64,000 nt of DNA, taken from contig NZ_CP023439.1 of assembly GCF_002354895.1 (NCBI RefSeq), positions 2,604,001-2,668,000 on the forward strand, written 5' to 3'. This stretch comes from Thauera sp. K11 (GTDB lineage: Bacteria > Pseudomonadota > Gammaproteobacteria > Burkholderiales > Rhodocyclaceae). The notes under the pieces were generated by a model. It was not told the DNA's origin. It worked only from the letters and a program-made list of their open reading frames with translations, and did not search any database. A program made the translations under genes and the position numbers. Numbering within the stretch: position 1 is the first letter of the stretch; each line of letters opens with the position of its first letter. Shown piece after piece: positions 1-8,510 of the stretch.

Positions 1-329
1 CCGGCGGTGATGCCGAAATACAGCCGCGGCCTGCCCAGCGCACGGAAGGGCTCGGCCGACTGCCAGTCCGGCTGGCTGATGATGCCGACGCGAAAGCCGT
101 GCGCCTCCAGCAGGCGGCCGACCAGCGCCATGCCGAAGCTCGGATGGTCGATATAGGCATCGCCGGTGACGAGGATCACGTCGCACGCATCCCAGCCCAG
201 CGCGTCCATCTCGGCACGCGACATGGGCAGGAAGGGAGCGGTGCGGCGGCCGGAAGCGGCCCGCGCGACGATGCCGTCGGCCGCACTCCACCCGGCGGGA
301 GAACTGGACTGTTTCATGATGAGCGCCAT
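1..329 (-). CDS. YgiQ-family radical SAM protein, N-terminal part (runs off the left edge)
   Basis: Only about 109 N-terminal residues are present; the rest lies beyond base 1. Read on the minus strand from the ATG at 329, the protein carries the typical opening of the YgiQ/UPF0313 family: a segment [19 protein letters not shown], then [13 protein letters not shown] and a stretch ending in [10 protein letters not shown]. The family consists of iron-sulfur radical SAM enzymes of unknown substrate, and the CxxxCxxC cluster would lie downstream in the missing part. It is divergent from bioH with about 180 bp between the two starts. The family call rests on recalled sequence similarity. Confidence 0.75.
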   Translation of the reverse strand, partial: MALIMKQSSSPAGWSAADGIVARAASGRRTAPFLPMSRAEMDALGWDACDVILVTGDAYIDHPSFGMALVGRLLEAHGFRVGIISQPDWQSAEPFRALGRPRLYFGITA

Positions 330-508
330 TGTATCGACCCGAGAGGCCCGTTCGCTGCAATTTGCCTGCGGCCGCCGGCCGCCGCGCCTGCCCCGGTTTG
401 ACACCGCCGGCCGCTTTGCGCGACATTTCCCGCCCTGCCGCAGGATTCCGCCATGCCCTCGTCCGCCCTCGCTCCCCCCAGTGCCCGGATGTCGCCGGGA
501 GACGGCCG

Positions 509-1264
509 ATGAGCCTGCCGCTGGTCCTGCTGCACGGCTGGGGCCTCACCCCCGCCGTCTGGCGACCCTTGGTGCAAGCCTTGCCGGCGATGCCGGATCT
601 GCGGACGCCCGCGCTGCCCGGCCACGCCGGTGCCCCCGCCGCGCCGCCGGAACTCCATGCATGGTCGGATGCGCTGCTGCCGCAATTGCCCGACGGGACC
701 GCCGTGCTGTGCGGCTGGTCGCTCGGCGGGCTGATCGCCCTCGATCTCGCCGCACGCCACCCCGAGCGGGTTGCGCGGCTGATCCTGATCGGCGCCACGC
801 CGCGCTTCGTATCGGCGCCGCCCGCCGGCGCCGCCGACCCCTGGCCGCACGGGCTGGACGCGGCCGCCGCGCAGGATTTCGTCACGCGCTTCGGGCTCGA
901 CCCGACTGCCGCGATGCAGCGCTTCACCGCCCTGCAGGCGCTCGGCGACGGCCGCCGGCGCGCGGTCTCCGCGGCGCTCGCGGAGGCGCTGGACGATACC
1001 GGCCCCGAGAACACCAGCGCGCTGGCGGACGGCCTGCGGGTGCTCACCACAGCCGACCTCAGGCCGGCGGCCGCGCGCATCGGCCAGCCGGCGCTGCTGC
1101 TGCATGGCGACGGCGACGCGCTGATGCCAGTCGGCGCTGCGCAGTGGCTGGCCGGTTGCCTGCCCCGCGCGCAACTGCTGCGCTTTTCCGACTGCGGGCA
1201 TGCGCCCTTCGTGTCGCGGCCGGCGGAATGCGCCGCCGCCATCGGACGGTTCGTCCTTGACTAG
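509..1264 (+). CDS. bioH: Pimeloyl-ACP methyl ester carboxylesterase BioH
   Basis: A 251-residue alpha/beta hydrolase that would release pimeloyl-ACP from its methyl ester and so end the disguised fatty-acid-synthesis cycle that makes the biotin pimelate arm, in the cytoplasm. It shows the oxyanion-hole opening [14 protein letters not shown], the nucleophile elbow CGWSLGG, an acid region near HGDGDALMP and a catalytic His in DCGHAPF. The length is close to the usual 255 residues. The open frame extends upstream, but the ATG at 509 follows GGGAGA at a good distance and begins exactly at the conserved [12 protein letters not shown], so I chose it. The next gene, bioC, overlaps its stop by a few bases, which supports coupled expression and the biotin assignment. 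Confidence 0.9.
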   Translation: MSLPLVLLHGWGLTPAVWRPLVQALPAMPDLRTPALPGHAGAPAAPPELHAWSDALLPQLPDGTAVLCGWSLGGLIALDLAARHPERVARLILIGATPRFVSAPPAGAADPWPHGLDAAAAQDFVTRFGLDPTAAMQRFTALQALGDGRRRAVSAALAEALDDTGPENTSALADGLRVLTTADLRPAAARIGQPALLLHGDGDALMPVGAAQWLAGCLPRAQLLRFSDCGHAPFVSRPAECAAAIGRFVLD

Positions 1265-2066
1265 ACGGCAGCACAAGCAGGCGGTGCGCAGCGCCTTCGA
1301 CCGCGCCGCGGCCAGCTACGACGGCGCCGCGGCGGTGCAGCGCGAGATCTGCCACCGGCTCGCCGGCTTCGCCGCCACCGCGCCCTGCGGCGGCACGCCG
1401 CGCCGCGTGCTGGACGCGGGCTGCGGCACCGGCTACGGGCTAGGGCTGCTCGCCTCGCTGTGCCCGCAGGCGGAACTGTTCGCGCTCGACTTCGCGCCCG
1501 CAATGCTTGCGCGGCTGGCCAGCGGCCGGCCGGAAAAGACCACCCGCGGAACGGCCCCCGGCCTCGTCTGCGGCGATCTCGAAGCCCTGCCGCTGGCCGG
1601 CGGGACGATGGACGCCGTCTGGTCCAGCCTGGCGCTGCAATGGTGCGACCCCGCCCTCGCCCTGGGCGAGATCGCCCGCGTGCTGCGTCCCGGCGGCGTC
1701 GCCTGGCTCGCCACGCTCGGCCCCGCCACGCTGTGCGAACTGCGCGCAGCCTTCGCCGCGGTGGACGACGCCGAGCACGTGATCCGCTTCCATCCGCTCG
1801 AACGCTGGCGCGAAGAGGCCGCCAGGGCCGGCCTCGACGAGGCCGCCGCCGCCGCGCCGCGCGTCCATGCGCTTGCGCCCGACCTGCGCCGCCTGCTGCG
1901 CGACATCAAGGCCATCGGCGCGCACAGCGTCGGCGGCGGCCCGCGCCCCGCGCTGACACGCGCCCATTGGCGGCGGCTCGAAAGCCGCTACGAGGCGCAC
2001 CGCCGGCCCGACGGTATGCTGCCGGCCACCTACGACCTGATCCTGCTCGCCCTGCGCAAGCGCTGA
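1257..2066 (+). CDS. bioC: Malonyl-ACP O-methyltransferase BioC
   Basis: A class I SAM-dependent methyltransferase of about 269 residues that would methylate the free carboxyl of malonyl-ACP and start the pimelate-making route which BioH finishes. Visible features are the N-terminal FDRAAASYD, SAM motif I with LDAGCGTGYG, an acidic LFALDFAP, and WSSLALQWCD with VLRPGGVAW, all typical of BioC. I start it at the TTG at 1257, which overlaps the bioH stop by 8 bases; the in-frame ATG at 1200 would overlap bioH by 65 bases and add unconserved residues, and a GTG at 1284 is also possible. The pair bioH-bioC is a common arrangement. Confidence 0.87.
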   Translation: MTRRQHKQAVRSAFDRAAASYDGAAAVQREICHRLAGFAATAPCGGTPRRVLDAGCGTGYGLGLLASLCPQAELFALDFAPAMLARLASGRPEKTTRGTAPGLVCGDLEALPLAGGTMDAVWSSLALQWCDPALALGEIARVLRPGGVAWLATLGPATLCELRAAFAAVDDAEHVIRFHPLERWREEAARAGLDEAAAAAPRVHALAPDLRRLLRDIKAIGAHSVGGGPRPALTRAHWRRLESRYEAHRRPDGMLPATYDLILLALRKR

Positions 2067-2140
2067 GGCTGCCTTTGCACCCAGCGATGGCACTCGCCGC
2101 GGCGTGCTAGACTCGCGCCGCTTTTCACGCTTTCGCTCCG

Positions 2141-3214
2141 ATGCAGATCCAGCTTCTGATCCCCGGCCTGTTGTGGCCCACCGCCACGCTGCTCGGCCCG
2201 GCTTCCGGGCTGGCGCTCGACGGGCTGGCCGCCCTGCTCGGCCGCGGCAGGCGGCAGGTGCACGGCTTCGACCCCTACGACAGGCAGCTCGCCCGCCTCT
2301 TCGGGCTGGAAGCCGGGACGATGCCGACGGCCCTGCTGCGCCGCCTCGGCGAGCCCTGCGCATCGCCACCCGCGCCCGGCAGCCACTGGCTGTGCGCCGA
2401 TCCGGTGAACCTGTCGTTCGCACGCGAGCACCTGCTGCTGCAGACCTTTCCCGAAGGCGAACTCGACGCCGCCGAAGCCGGCGAACTCGTCGCCGCGCTG
2501 AACGAAACCTTCACCGACATCGGCCGCTTCGAGGTATGCACGCCCACGCGCTGGTACCTGCGCCTCGACAAGCCGGCCCGCACCACCCTGTACCCGCTGG
2601 ACGACGTCGTCGGCCGGCCGGTCAAGCACTTCCTGCCCGAGGGCGAGGAAGCCCGATCGTGGCAGCGCACGATGAACGAAGCGCAGATCGTGCTGCACAA
2701 CCATGCGCGCAGCCGCGCACGCGAGGAAGCCGGCCTGCGCGCGGTCAACAGCGTATGGCTGTGGGGCGCGGGCGATGCCGGCCGCACGCCGGCGATCCGG
2801 GCCGCCCTGGTGCAGACCGACGATCCGCTCTGCGTGGGACTCGCCCGCGCGGCGGGCGTGCCGGCCGGCGCGCCGGACATCTCCACCGCCCTGCGGCAGG
2901 ACACGCTGGTCGTGCTCGACACCCTGCGCAAGCCGGCCCAGCAACTGGACCTCGACGCCTGGCGCCGCGGCCTCGCCGCGCTCGAACGCGACTGGTTCGC
3001 ACCGCTCGCAGAAGCCATCAGGCAAGGCCGGATGGGCAGCCTGCGCCTGCTCGCCCCGAGCGACCGCGGCACGCTGGACCTCGAGCTGCGCAGCGCGGAC
3101 CGCTGGAAGTTCTGGCGCAAGCCTTACGCCTTCGAGGCCCTGCTGCAGTCCGTCGCCCCCGCGCCGATGGCCCTGCCCGACGCGCCGCCGCCCCCTCCGG
3201 ACTCCGACCGATGA
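2141..3214 (+). CDS. Conserved hypothetical protein, phosphoglycerate-mutase-like, upstream of recJ
   Basis: A 357-residue soluble protein with no signal peptide or membrane segment. It opens with MQIQLLIPGLLWP and has blocks such as ARLFGLEAG and HWLCADPVNL that I associate with a betaproteobacterial family loosely annotated as cofactor-independent phosphoglycerate mutase-like (COG4255). I cannot point to a complete metal-binding set, so an enzymatic role is unproven. Its stop overlaps the recJ start as ATGA, so the two are probably translated together. The start is preceded by a short gap after bioC and fits the first conserved residues. Confidence 0.6.
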   Translation: MQIQLLIPGLLWPTATLLGPASGLALDGLAALLGRGRRQVHGFDPYDRQLARLFGLEAGTMPTALLRRLGEPCASPPAPGSHWLCADPVNLSFAREHLLLQTFPEGELDAAEAGELVAALNETFTDIGRFEVCTPTRWYLRLDKPARTTLYPLDDVVGRPVKHFLPEGEEARSWQRTMNEAQIVLHNHARSRAREEAGLRAVNSVWLWGAGDAGRTPAIRAALVQTDDPLCVGLARAAGVPAGAPDISTALRQDTLVVLDTLRKPAQQLDLDAWRRGLAALERDWFAPLAEAIRQGRMGSLRLLAPSDRGTLDLELRSADRWKFWRKPYAFEALLQSVAPAPMALPDAPPPPPDSDR

Positions 3215-4902
3215 CCCGCATCCAGCCCCGCGCCGTCCCGCAGCGCGCCTACGCCAGCCTTGCCGATGCCGGCATCCACCCGCTGCTCGCCCGCCTGTAC
3301 GCCGCGCGCGGCATCGCCCGCGCCGACGAACTCGACACCGGCCTCAAGAACCTGCTGCCGCCCGAAGCATTGCGCGGCACGCACGAAGCCGCCGCACTGC
3401 TGGCCGACGCCATCGAGGCTGGCGCGCGCATGGTCATCGTCGCCGACTACGACTGCGACGGCGCCACCGCCTGCGCGGTGGGCATGCGCGCGCTGCGCGC
3501 CTTCGGCGCCGACGTGCATTACCTGGTGCCCGACCGCGTCACGCTGGGCTACGGCCTGACCCCGGCGATGGTGGAGATCGCCGCCCGGCTCGAACCCGAG
3601 GTGCTGATCACCGTGGACAACGGCATCGCCAGCGTCGAAGGCATTGCCGCCGCGCGCGCACACGGCATGGCCACCATCGTCACCGACCATCACCTGCCGG
3701 GCGACGTGCTGCCCGAGGCCGACGTCATCGTCAATCCCAACCAGCCCGGCTGCGACTTCCCGAGCAAGGCGCTGGCCGGCGTCGGCGCGATGTTCTACAC
3801 CATGCTCGCGCTGCGCGCCGAACTGCGCGAGCGCGGTGCCTTCGCCGGCGGCAGGGAACCCAACCTCGCCGACCTGCTCGACCTCGTCGCGCTGGGCACC
3901 GTGGCCGACGTGGTGAAGCTCGACCGCAACAACCGCATCCTGGTCGCGCAGGGCCTCGCCCGCATGCGCGCCGGCCGCCTGCAGCCCGGCATCCGCGCGC
4001 TGTTCGCGGTGGCCGGCCGCGACCCGGCGCGCGCCAGCGCCACCGACCTCGGCTTCATGATCGGCCCGCGCCTGAACGCCGCCGGCCGCCTGTCGGACAT
4101 GAGCCTGGGCATCGAATGCCTCATCACCGACGACGCCGGCCGCGCGCTCAACATCGCGCAGGAACTCGACAAGCTCAACCGCGAACGCCGCGCCATCGAA
4201 GCCGGCATGCAGGAAGACGCCCTGGCGCGGCTGGCCGGTTTCGACGCCGGCAACGCCGCCACCGTGTCGCTGTTCGAGCCCGACTGGCACCAGGGAGTGA
4301 TCGGCATCGTCGCCGGCCGCATCAAGGAACGCCTGCACCGCCCGACCGTCGCCTTCGCACGTGCCGGCGACGGCGAACTGAAGGGCTCCGGCCGCTCGAT
4401 TCCCGGCCTGCACCTGCGCGATGCGCTGGATCTCGTCACCAAGCGCCATCCGGAGCTGATCGCGCGTTTCGGCGGCCACGCGATGGCGGCCGGGCTCACG
4501 ATCATGGAAAGCGACCTCGCCCGCTTCAAGGCCGCGTTCGAGGACGTGGTCGGCGAACTGCTGGAACCCGCCGACCGCGAACGCCGCATCGATACCGACG
4601 GCAGCCTGGAATCGGGCTACTTCGCGCTGGACGCGGTGCGCATGCTCGACGGCGAGATCTGGGGCCAGGGCTTTCCCGCCCCGTTGTTCGACGACGTCTT
4701 CCGCGTCGAGCGCCAGCGCCTGCTGAAGGAGCGTCACCTGAAGCTCGAGCTGTCGCGCAACGGCACCCGCTACGACGCCATCCGGTTCAACCACGCCGAC
4801 GGCACCGCCGCGCAGATCCGTGCCGCCTATCGCCTGGGCGTCAACGAATACAACGGCGTCGCCAGCGTGCAGTTGATGCTGGAGCATTTCGAAACGGCCT
4901 GA
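3211..4902 (+). CDS. recJ: Single-stranded-DNA-specific exonuclease RecJ
   Basis: A 563-residue DHH-family 5'-3' exonuclease acting on single-stranded DNA in recombination and mismatch repair. The manganese-binding motifs are visible: VADYDCDGATAC near residue 79 and VTDHHLPGD, the DHH motif, near residue 159. The DHHA1 part shows GSGRSIPGLHL and FGGHAMAAGLTI, followed by the C-terminal OB-like region. Length matches the family (E. coli 577). The start ATG overlaps the stop of the preceding gene (ATGA). The reading frame is open far upstream, but conserved sequence begins only here. Confidence 0.95.
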   Translation: MTRIQPRAVPQRAYASLADAGIHPLLARLYAARGIARADELDTGLKNLLPPEALRGTHEAAALLADAIEAGARMVIVADYDCDGATACAVGMRALRAFGADVHYLVPDRVTLGYGLTPAMVEIAARLEPEVLITVDNGIASVEGIAAARAHGMATIVTDHHLPGDVLPEADVIVNPNQPGCDFPSKALAGVGAMFYTMLALRAELRERGAFAGGREPNLADLLDLVALGTVADVVKLDRNNRILVAQGLARMRAGRLQPGIRALFAVAGRDPARASATDLGFMIGPRLNAAGRLSDMSLGIECLITDDAGRALNIAQELDKLNRERRAIEAGMQEDALARLAGFDAGNAATVSLFEPDWHQGVIGIVAGRIKERLHRPTVAFARAGDGELKGSGRSIPGLHLRDALDLVTKRHPELIARFGGHAMAAGLTIMESDLARFKAAFEDVVGELLEPADRERRIDTDGSLESGYFALDAVRMLDGEIWGQGFPAPLFDDVFRVERQRLLKERHLKLELSRNGTRYDAIRFNHADGTAAQIRAAYRLGVNEYNGVASVQLMLEHFETA

Positions 4903-4933
4903 GCCCCGGCCGCCTCCGCACTGTTGATTTCCG

Positions 4934-4979
4934 TGCACTTTTGGTGCAACGCCCCAAAACCGTGCATCGGATTTGTGCG
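4934..4979 (+). promoter_or_regulatory. Candidate NtrC-like enhancer sites upstream of prkA
   Basis: The 315-bp gap between recJ and prkA holds two dyads resembling NtrC sites. One is TGCAC-N5-GTGCA at 4934-4948. The other is TGCAT-N7-GTGCG at 4963-4979, with the N7 spacing of the TGCAC-N7-GTGCA consensus. They lie about 175 and 145 bases before the predicted start of transcription of the sigma-54 promoter at 5090, a normal enhancer distance. The first site is two bases shorter than consensus, so only the second has ideal spacing. No ORF of note lies in the gap. Confidence 0.5.
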
Positions 4980-5089
4980 GTCCGCAACACCCCCTCCATG
5001 CCCGTCGCCTGACCGCAGCCGCGGGGGCGGCGCCGATCCCCTGATCGTCCGCCGTATTCCCGCGCGCTCTTTGTGCACCGCAACAAGTC

Positions 5090-5105
5090 TGGCACGGCTG
5101 ATGCT
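5090..5105 (+). promoter_or_regulatory. Candidate sigma-54 (-24/-12) promoter of the prkA operon
   Basis: TGGCACGGCTGATGCT fits the sigma-54 pattern TGGCACG-N4-TTGC with one change in the -12 box. The GG (5091-5092) and GC (5103-5104) are exactly ten bases apart. It lies 113 bp upstream of the prkA start and in the same direction. In E. coli the homologous yeaGH operon is known to depend on NtrC and sigma-54, which makes the match more credible. Confidence 0.65.
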
Positions 5106-5217
5106 TTGACCTCGTCGACATCGAAGCAACGGCAGTTCGGCACCGGCCGCTTCCGGCGCCGGTCTGCGGTTGCGCGACAGCAGGGCTCGACCCATCACCA
5201 TGCTAGGAGACGTTGCC

Positions 5218-7140
5218 ATGAGCATCTTCAATGCCTACCAGGCCCGCTACGAAACGGCGCGCGAAGAGGAAATGTCGCTGCAGGACTACCTCGAACTCTG
5301 CCGCAGCGACCGCACCGCCTACGCCACCGCCGCCGAACGCATGTTGATGGCGATCGGCGAACCGGAACTCGTCGACACCCGGCTCGACCCGCGGCTGTCG
5401 CGCATCTTCTCCAACAAGGTGCTCAAGATCTACCCCGCCTTCCGCGACTTCTACGGCATGGAAGAGGTCATCGAGCACATCGTGTCCTACTTCCGCCACG
5501 CCGCGCAGGGGCTGGAGGAGAAGAAGCAGATCCTCTACCTGCTCGGGCCGGTGGGCGGCGGCAAGTCCTCGCTCGCCGAGAAGCTCAAGAGCCTGATCGA
5601 GAAGGTGCCCTTCTACGCGATCAAGGGCTCGCCGGTGAGCGAGTCGCCGCTGGGGCTGTTCGACGTCGCCGAGGACGGGCGCATCCTGGAGGAGGATTAC
5701 GGCATCCCGCGCCGCTACCTCAACACCATCATGAGCCCGTGGGCGGTCAAGCGCCTGAACGAGTTCGGCGGCGACATCACGAGGTTCCGCGTGGTCAAGC
5801 TCACGCCCTCGGTGCTCAGGCAGACCGCGGTGGCCAAGACCGAGCCCGGCGACGAGAACAACCAGGACATCTCGTCGCTGGTGGGCAAGATCGACATCCG
5901 CAAGCTCGAGCAGTATTCGCAGGACGACCCCGACGCCTACAGCTACTCGGGCGGGCTGTGCCTGGCCAACCGCGGGCTGCTCGAGTTCGTCGAGATGTTC
6001 AAGGCGCCGATCAAGGTGCTGCACCCGCTGCTCACCGCCACGCAGGAGGGCAACTACAAGGGCACCGAGGGCTTCGGCGCGATCCCGTTCGACGGCATCG
6101 TGATGGCGCACTCGAACGAGTCCGAGTGGGCGGCGTTCAAGAACAACAAGAACAACGAAGCCTTTCTCGACCGCATCTACACCGTCAAGGTGCCCTACTG
6201 CCTGCGCGTGTCGGACGAGATCCGCATCTACGAGAAGCTGCTCGCCCACAGCTCGCTGTCGGAAGCGCCCTGCGCCCCGGACACGCTGAAGATGATGGCG
6301 CAGTTCTTCATCCTCTCGCGCCTGAAGGAACCGGAGAACTCCAGCATCTTCTCCAAGATGCGCGTCTATGACGGCGAGAACCTGAAGGACACCGACCCGA
6401 AGGCCAAGAGCTACCAGGAGTACCGCGACTACGCCGGCGTCGATGAGGGCATGACCGGGCTTTCCACCCGCTTCGCCTTCAAGGTGCTGTCCAAGGTGTT
6501 CAACTTCGACCACCGCGAGGTCGCCGCCAACCCGGTGCACCTGATGTACGTGCTCGAGCAGCAGATCGAGGCCGAGCAGTTCCCGCCCGAGGCGGAGGAA
6601 CGCTACATCGCCGGCATCAAGGAATACCTGGCGCCGCGCTACGCGGAGTTCATCGGCAAGGAGATCCAGACCGCCTACCTCGAGAGCTACTCCGAATACG
6701 GCCAGAACATCTTCGACCGCTACGTCACCTACGCCGACTTCTGGATCCAGGACCAGGAATTCCGCGACCCCAACACCGGCGAGATCCTCGACCGCGCGGC
6801 GCTCAACGAGGAGCTGGAGAAGATCGAGAAGCCGGCGGGCATCAGCAACCCCAAGGACTTCCGCAACGAGGTGGTGAACTTCGTGCTGCGCGCGCGCGCC
6901 AAGCACGACGGCCGCAACCCGAGCTGGACCTCCTACGAAAAGCTGCGCGCGGTGATCGAGAAGAAGATGTTCTCCAACACCGAGGACCTCCTGCCGGTCA
7001 TCAGCTTCAACGCCAAGGCCAGCGCCGACGAGCAGAAGAAGCACCAGGACTTCGTCAACCGCATGATCGAGAAGGGCTACACCGAGAAGCAGGTGCGCCT
7101 GCTGTGCGAGTGGTACCTGCGCGTGCGCAAGTCGTCGTAG
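5218..7140 (+). CDS. prkA: PrkA/YeaG serine protein kinase (AAA+ domain)
   Basis: A 640-residue cytoplasmic protein of the PrkA/YeaG family (E. coli YeaG 644). The AAA+ core has a Walker A sequence LLGPVGGGKSS near residue 110, and the C-terminal third is the PrkA domain. Family members have protein kinase activity and act in starvation and stress responses; the target here is unknown. I chose the ATG at 5218 because AGGAGA stands seven bases before it and the protein then begins MSIFNAYQARYE, as in the family; upstream in-frame ATGs lack support. It heads prkA-yeaH-spoVR, a set often found together, behind a sigma-54-type promoter. Confidence 0.93.
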   Translation: MSIFNAYQARYETAREEEMSLQDYLELCRSDRTAYATAAERMLMAIGEPELVDTRLDPRLSRIFSNKVLKIYPAFRDFYGMEEVIEHIVSYFRHAAQGLEEKKQILYLLGPVGGGKSSLAEKLKSLIEKVPFYAIKGSPVSESPLGLFDVAEDGRILEEDYGIPRRYLNTIMSPWAVKRLNEFGGDITRFRVVKLTPSVLRQTAVAKTEPGDENNQDISSLVGKIDIRKLEQYSQDDPDAYSYSGGLCLANRGLLEFVEMFKAPIKVLHPLLTATQEGNYKGTEGFGAIPFDGIVMAHSNESEWAAFKNNKNNEAFLDRIYTVKVPYCLRVSDEIRIYEKLLAHSSLSEAPCAPDTLKMMAQFFILSRLKEPENSSIFSKMRVYDGENLKDTDPKAKSYQEYRDYAGVDEGMTGLSTRFAFKVLSKVFNFDHREVAANPVHLMYVLEQQIEAEQFPPEAEERYIAGIKEYLAPRYAEFIGKEIQTAYLESYSEYGQNIFDRYVTYADFWIQDQEFRDPNTGEILDRAALNEELEKIEKPAGISNPKDFRNEVVNFVLRARAKHDGRNPSWTSYEKLRAVIEKKMFSNTEDLLPVISFNAKASADEQKKHQDFVNRMIEKGYTEKQVRLLCEWYLRVRKSS

Positions 7141-7241
7141 GCGCGGCGACCGGCCGGCACCGCGGCGCACCCGGCGTGCGCCGCGGGCGGGGCCCGGCCA
7201 CCGGAGCGGCCGTCCGGGCCCGACACCATCGAGGAGGCATC

Positions 7242-8510
7242 ATGGCCCGCATCATCGATCGACGTTTCGACAGCAAGCACAAGAGCACCGTCAATCGCCA
7301 GCGCTTCATGCGCCGCTTCAAGCAGCAGATCCGCAAGGCGGTGTCGGAGGCGATCCATGGCCGTTCGATCCGCGACCTCGACAACGGCGAGAAGATCAGC
7401 ATCCCCGCGCGCGACCTGTCCGAGCCCATCCTGCACCAGGGCCGCGGCGGCATCTGGGAGCAGGTCTTCAGCGGCAACGACCAGTTCTCCGCCGGCGACC
7501 TCATCCGGCGCCCGTCCGGCGGCGACGGTGGCGGAGGCGGCCAGGGCGAGGCCGGCAACGAGGGCGAACACGAGGATGCCTTCGTGTTCCAGCTCTCGCG
7601 CGAGGAGTTCCTCGACCTCTTCTTCGAGGACCTGGAACTGCCCCGGCTGATCCGCACGCAACTGGCCTGCATCACCGATCTCAAGACGCGGCGCGCCGGC
7701 TTCACCTCGGACGGGGTGCCCACCAACATCAACGTCGTGCGCTCCCTGCGCGGCGCGCTCGGCCGCCGCCTGGCGCTGGGTTCACCGTACAACGCGCGGC
7801 TGCGCGAACTGCAGCGCGAACTCGACGACGCGCTGGAAGAAGATGGCGAGGACGCCGCCGCGGTCGTCGCGCTGCGCGACCAGATCGGCCGCGTGCGCGC
7901 GAAGATCGACAACATCCCCTTCATCGACAGCTTCGACCTGCGCTACAACAACCGCATCCGGGTGCCGCAGCCGACCACCCAGGCGGTGATGTTCTGCCTG
8001 ATGGACGTCTCCGGCTCGATGGATGAGAACCGCAAGGCCACTGCCAAGCGCTTCTTCATGCTGCTGCACCTCTTTCTGACGCGCACCTACGAGCACATCG
8101 AGGTCGTCTTCATCCGCCACCACACGGTGGCCCAGGAGACCGACGAGGACGAATTCTTCCACTCGCGCGAATCGGGCGGCACGGTGGTTTCCAGCGCGCT
8201 GGTGCTGATGCGCGACATCATCCGCGAGCGCTACGCCAACGGCCAGTGGAACATCTACGGCGCCCAGGCTTCCGACGGCGACAACTGGCAAAACGATTGC
8301 GCGGTCAGCCGCGACCTGCTCGCGCAGGACATCCTGCCCGCCTGCCAGTACTTCGCCTACATCGAGATCACCGACGCAGACGCGCAGAACCTGTGGCAGG
8401 AGTACGAGACCGTACGCGCCTCGCGCAGCAACTTCGCCATGCAGCGCATCCAGTCGCCGGCCGACATCTATCCGGTGTTCCGTGAACTGTTCAAGAAGAG
8501 CCTGTCATGA
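7242..8510 (+). CDS. yeaH: YeaH/DUF444 family protein (von Willebrand A-like)
   Basis: A 422-residue member of the UPF0229/DUF444 family (E. coli YeaH 427), always a neighbour of PrkA. It starts with the basic MARIIDRRFDSKHKSTVNRQ and contains a Gly-rich linker (GGDGGGGGQGEAGNEGE) near residue 90. A VWA-type metal site, MDVSGSMDENRK, lies near residue 253. Such proteins probably act with the AAA+ partner PrkA, as VWA/AAA+ pairs do elsewhere; the direct function is unknown. The start is set by GAGGAGG six to ten bases upstream. The stop overlaps the spoVR start as ATGA. Confidence 0.9.
   Translation: MARIIDRRFDSKHKSTVNRQRFMRRFKQQIRKAVSEAIHGRSIRDLDNGEKISIPARDLSEPILHQGRGGIWEQVFSGNDQFSAGDLIRRPSGGDGGGGGQGEAGNEGEHEDAFVFQLSREEFLDLFFEDLELPRLIRTQLACITDLKTRRAGFTSDGVPTNINVVRSLRGALGRRLALGSPYNARLRELQRELDDALEEDGEDAAAVVALRDQIGRVRAKIDNIPFIDSFDLRYNNRIRVPQPTTQAVMFCLMDVSGSMDENRKATAKRFFMLLHLFLTRTYEHIEVVFIRHHTVAQETDEDEFFHSRESGGTVVSSALVLMRDIIRERYANGQWNIYGAQASDGDNWQNDCAVSRDLLAQDILPACQYFAYIEITDADAQNLWQEYETVRASRSNFAMQRIQSPADIYPVFRELFKKSLS

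Noticed and set aside
3124..5121. 665-codon minus-strand open frame opposite recJ
   Set aside because: It is an antisense shadow in high-GC DNA; recJ on the plus strand has all family motifs.
5203..7170. 655-codon minus-strand open frame opposite prkA
   Set aside because: Antisense shadow with His/Leu/Arg-biased composition; prkA is clearly real.
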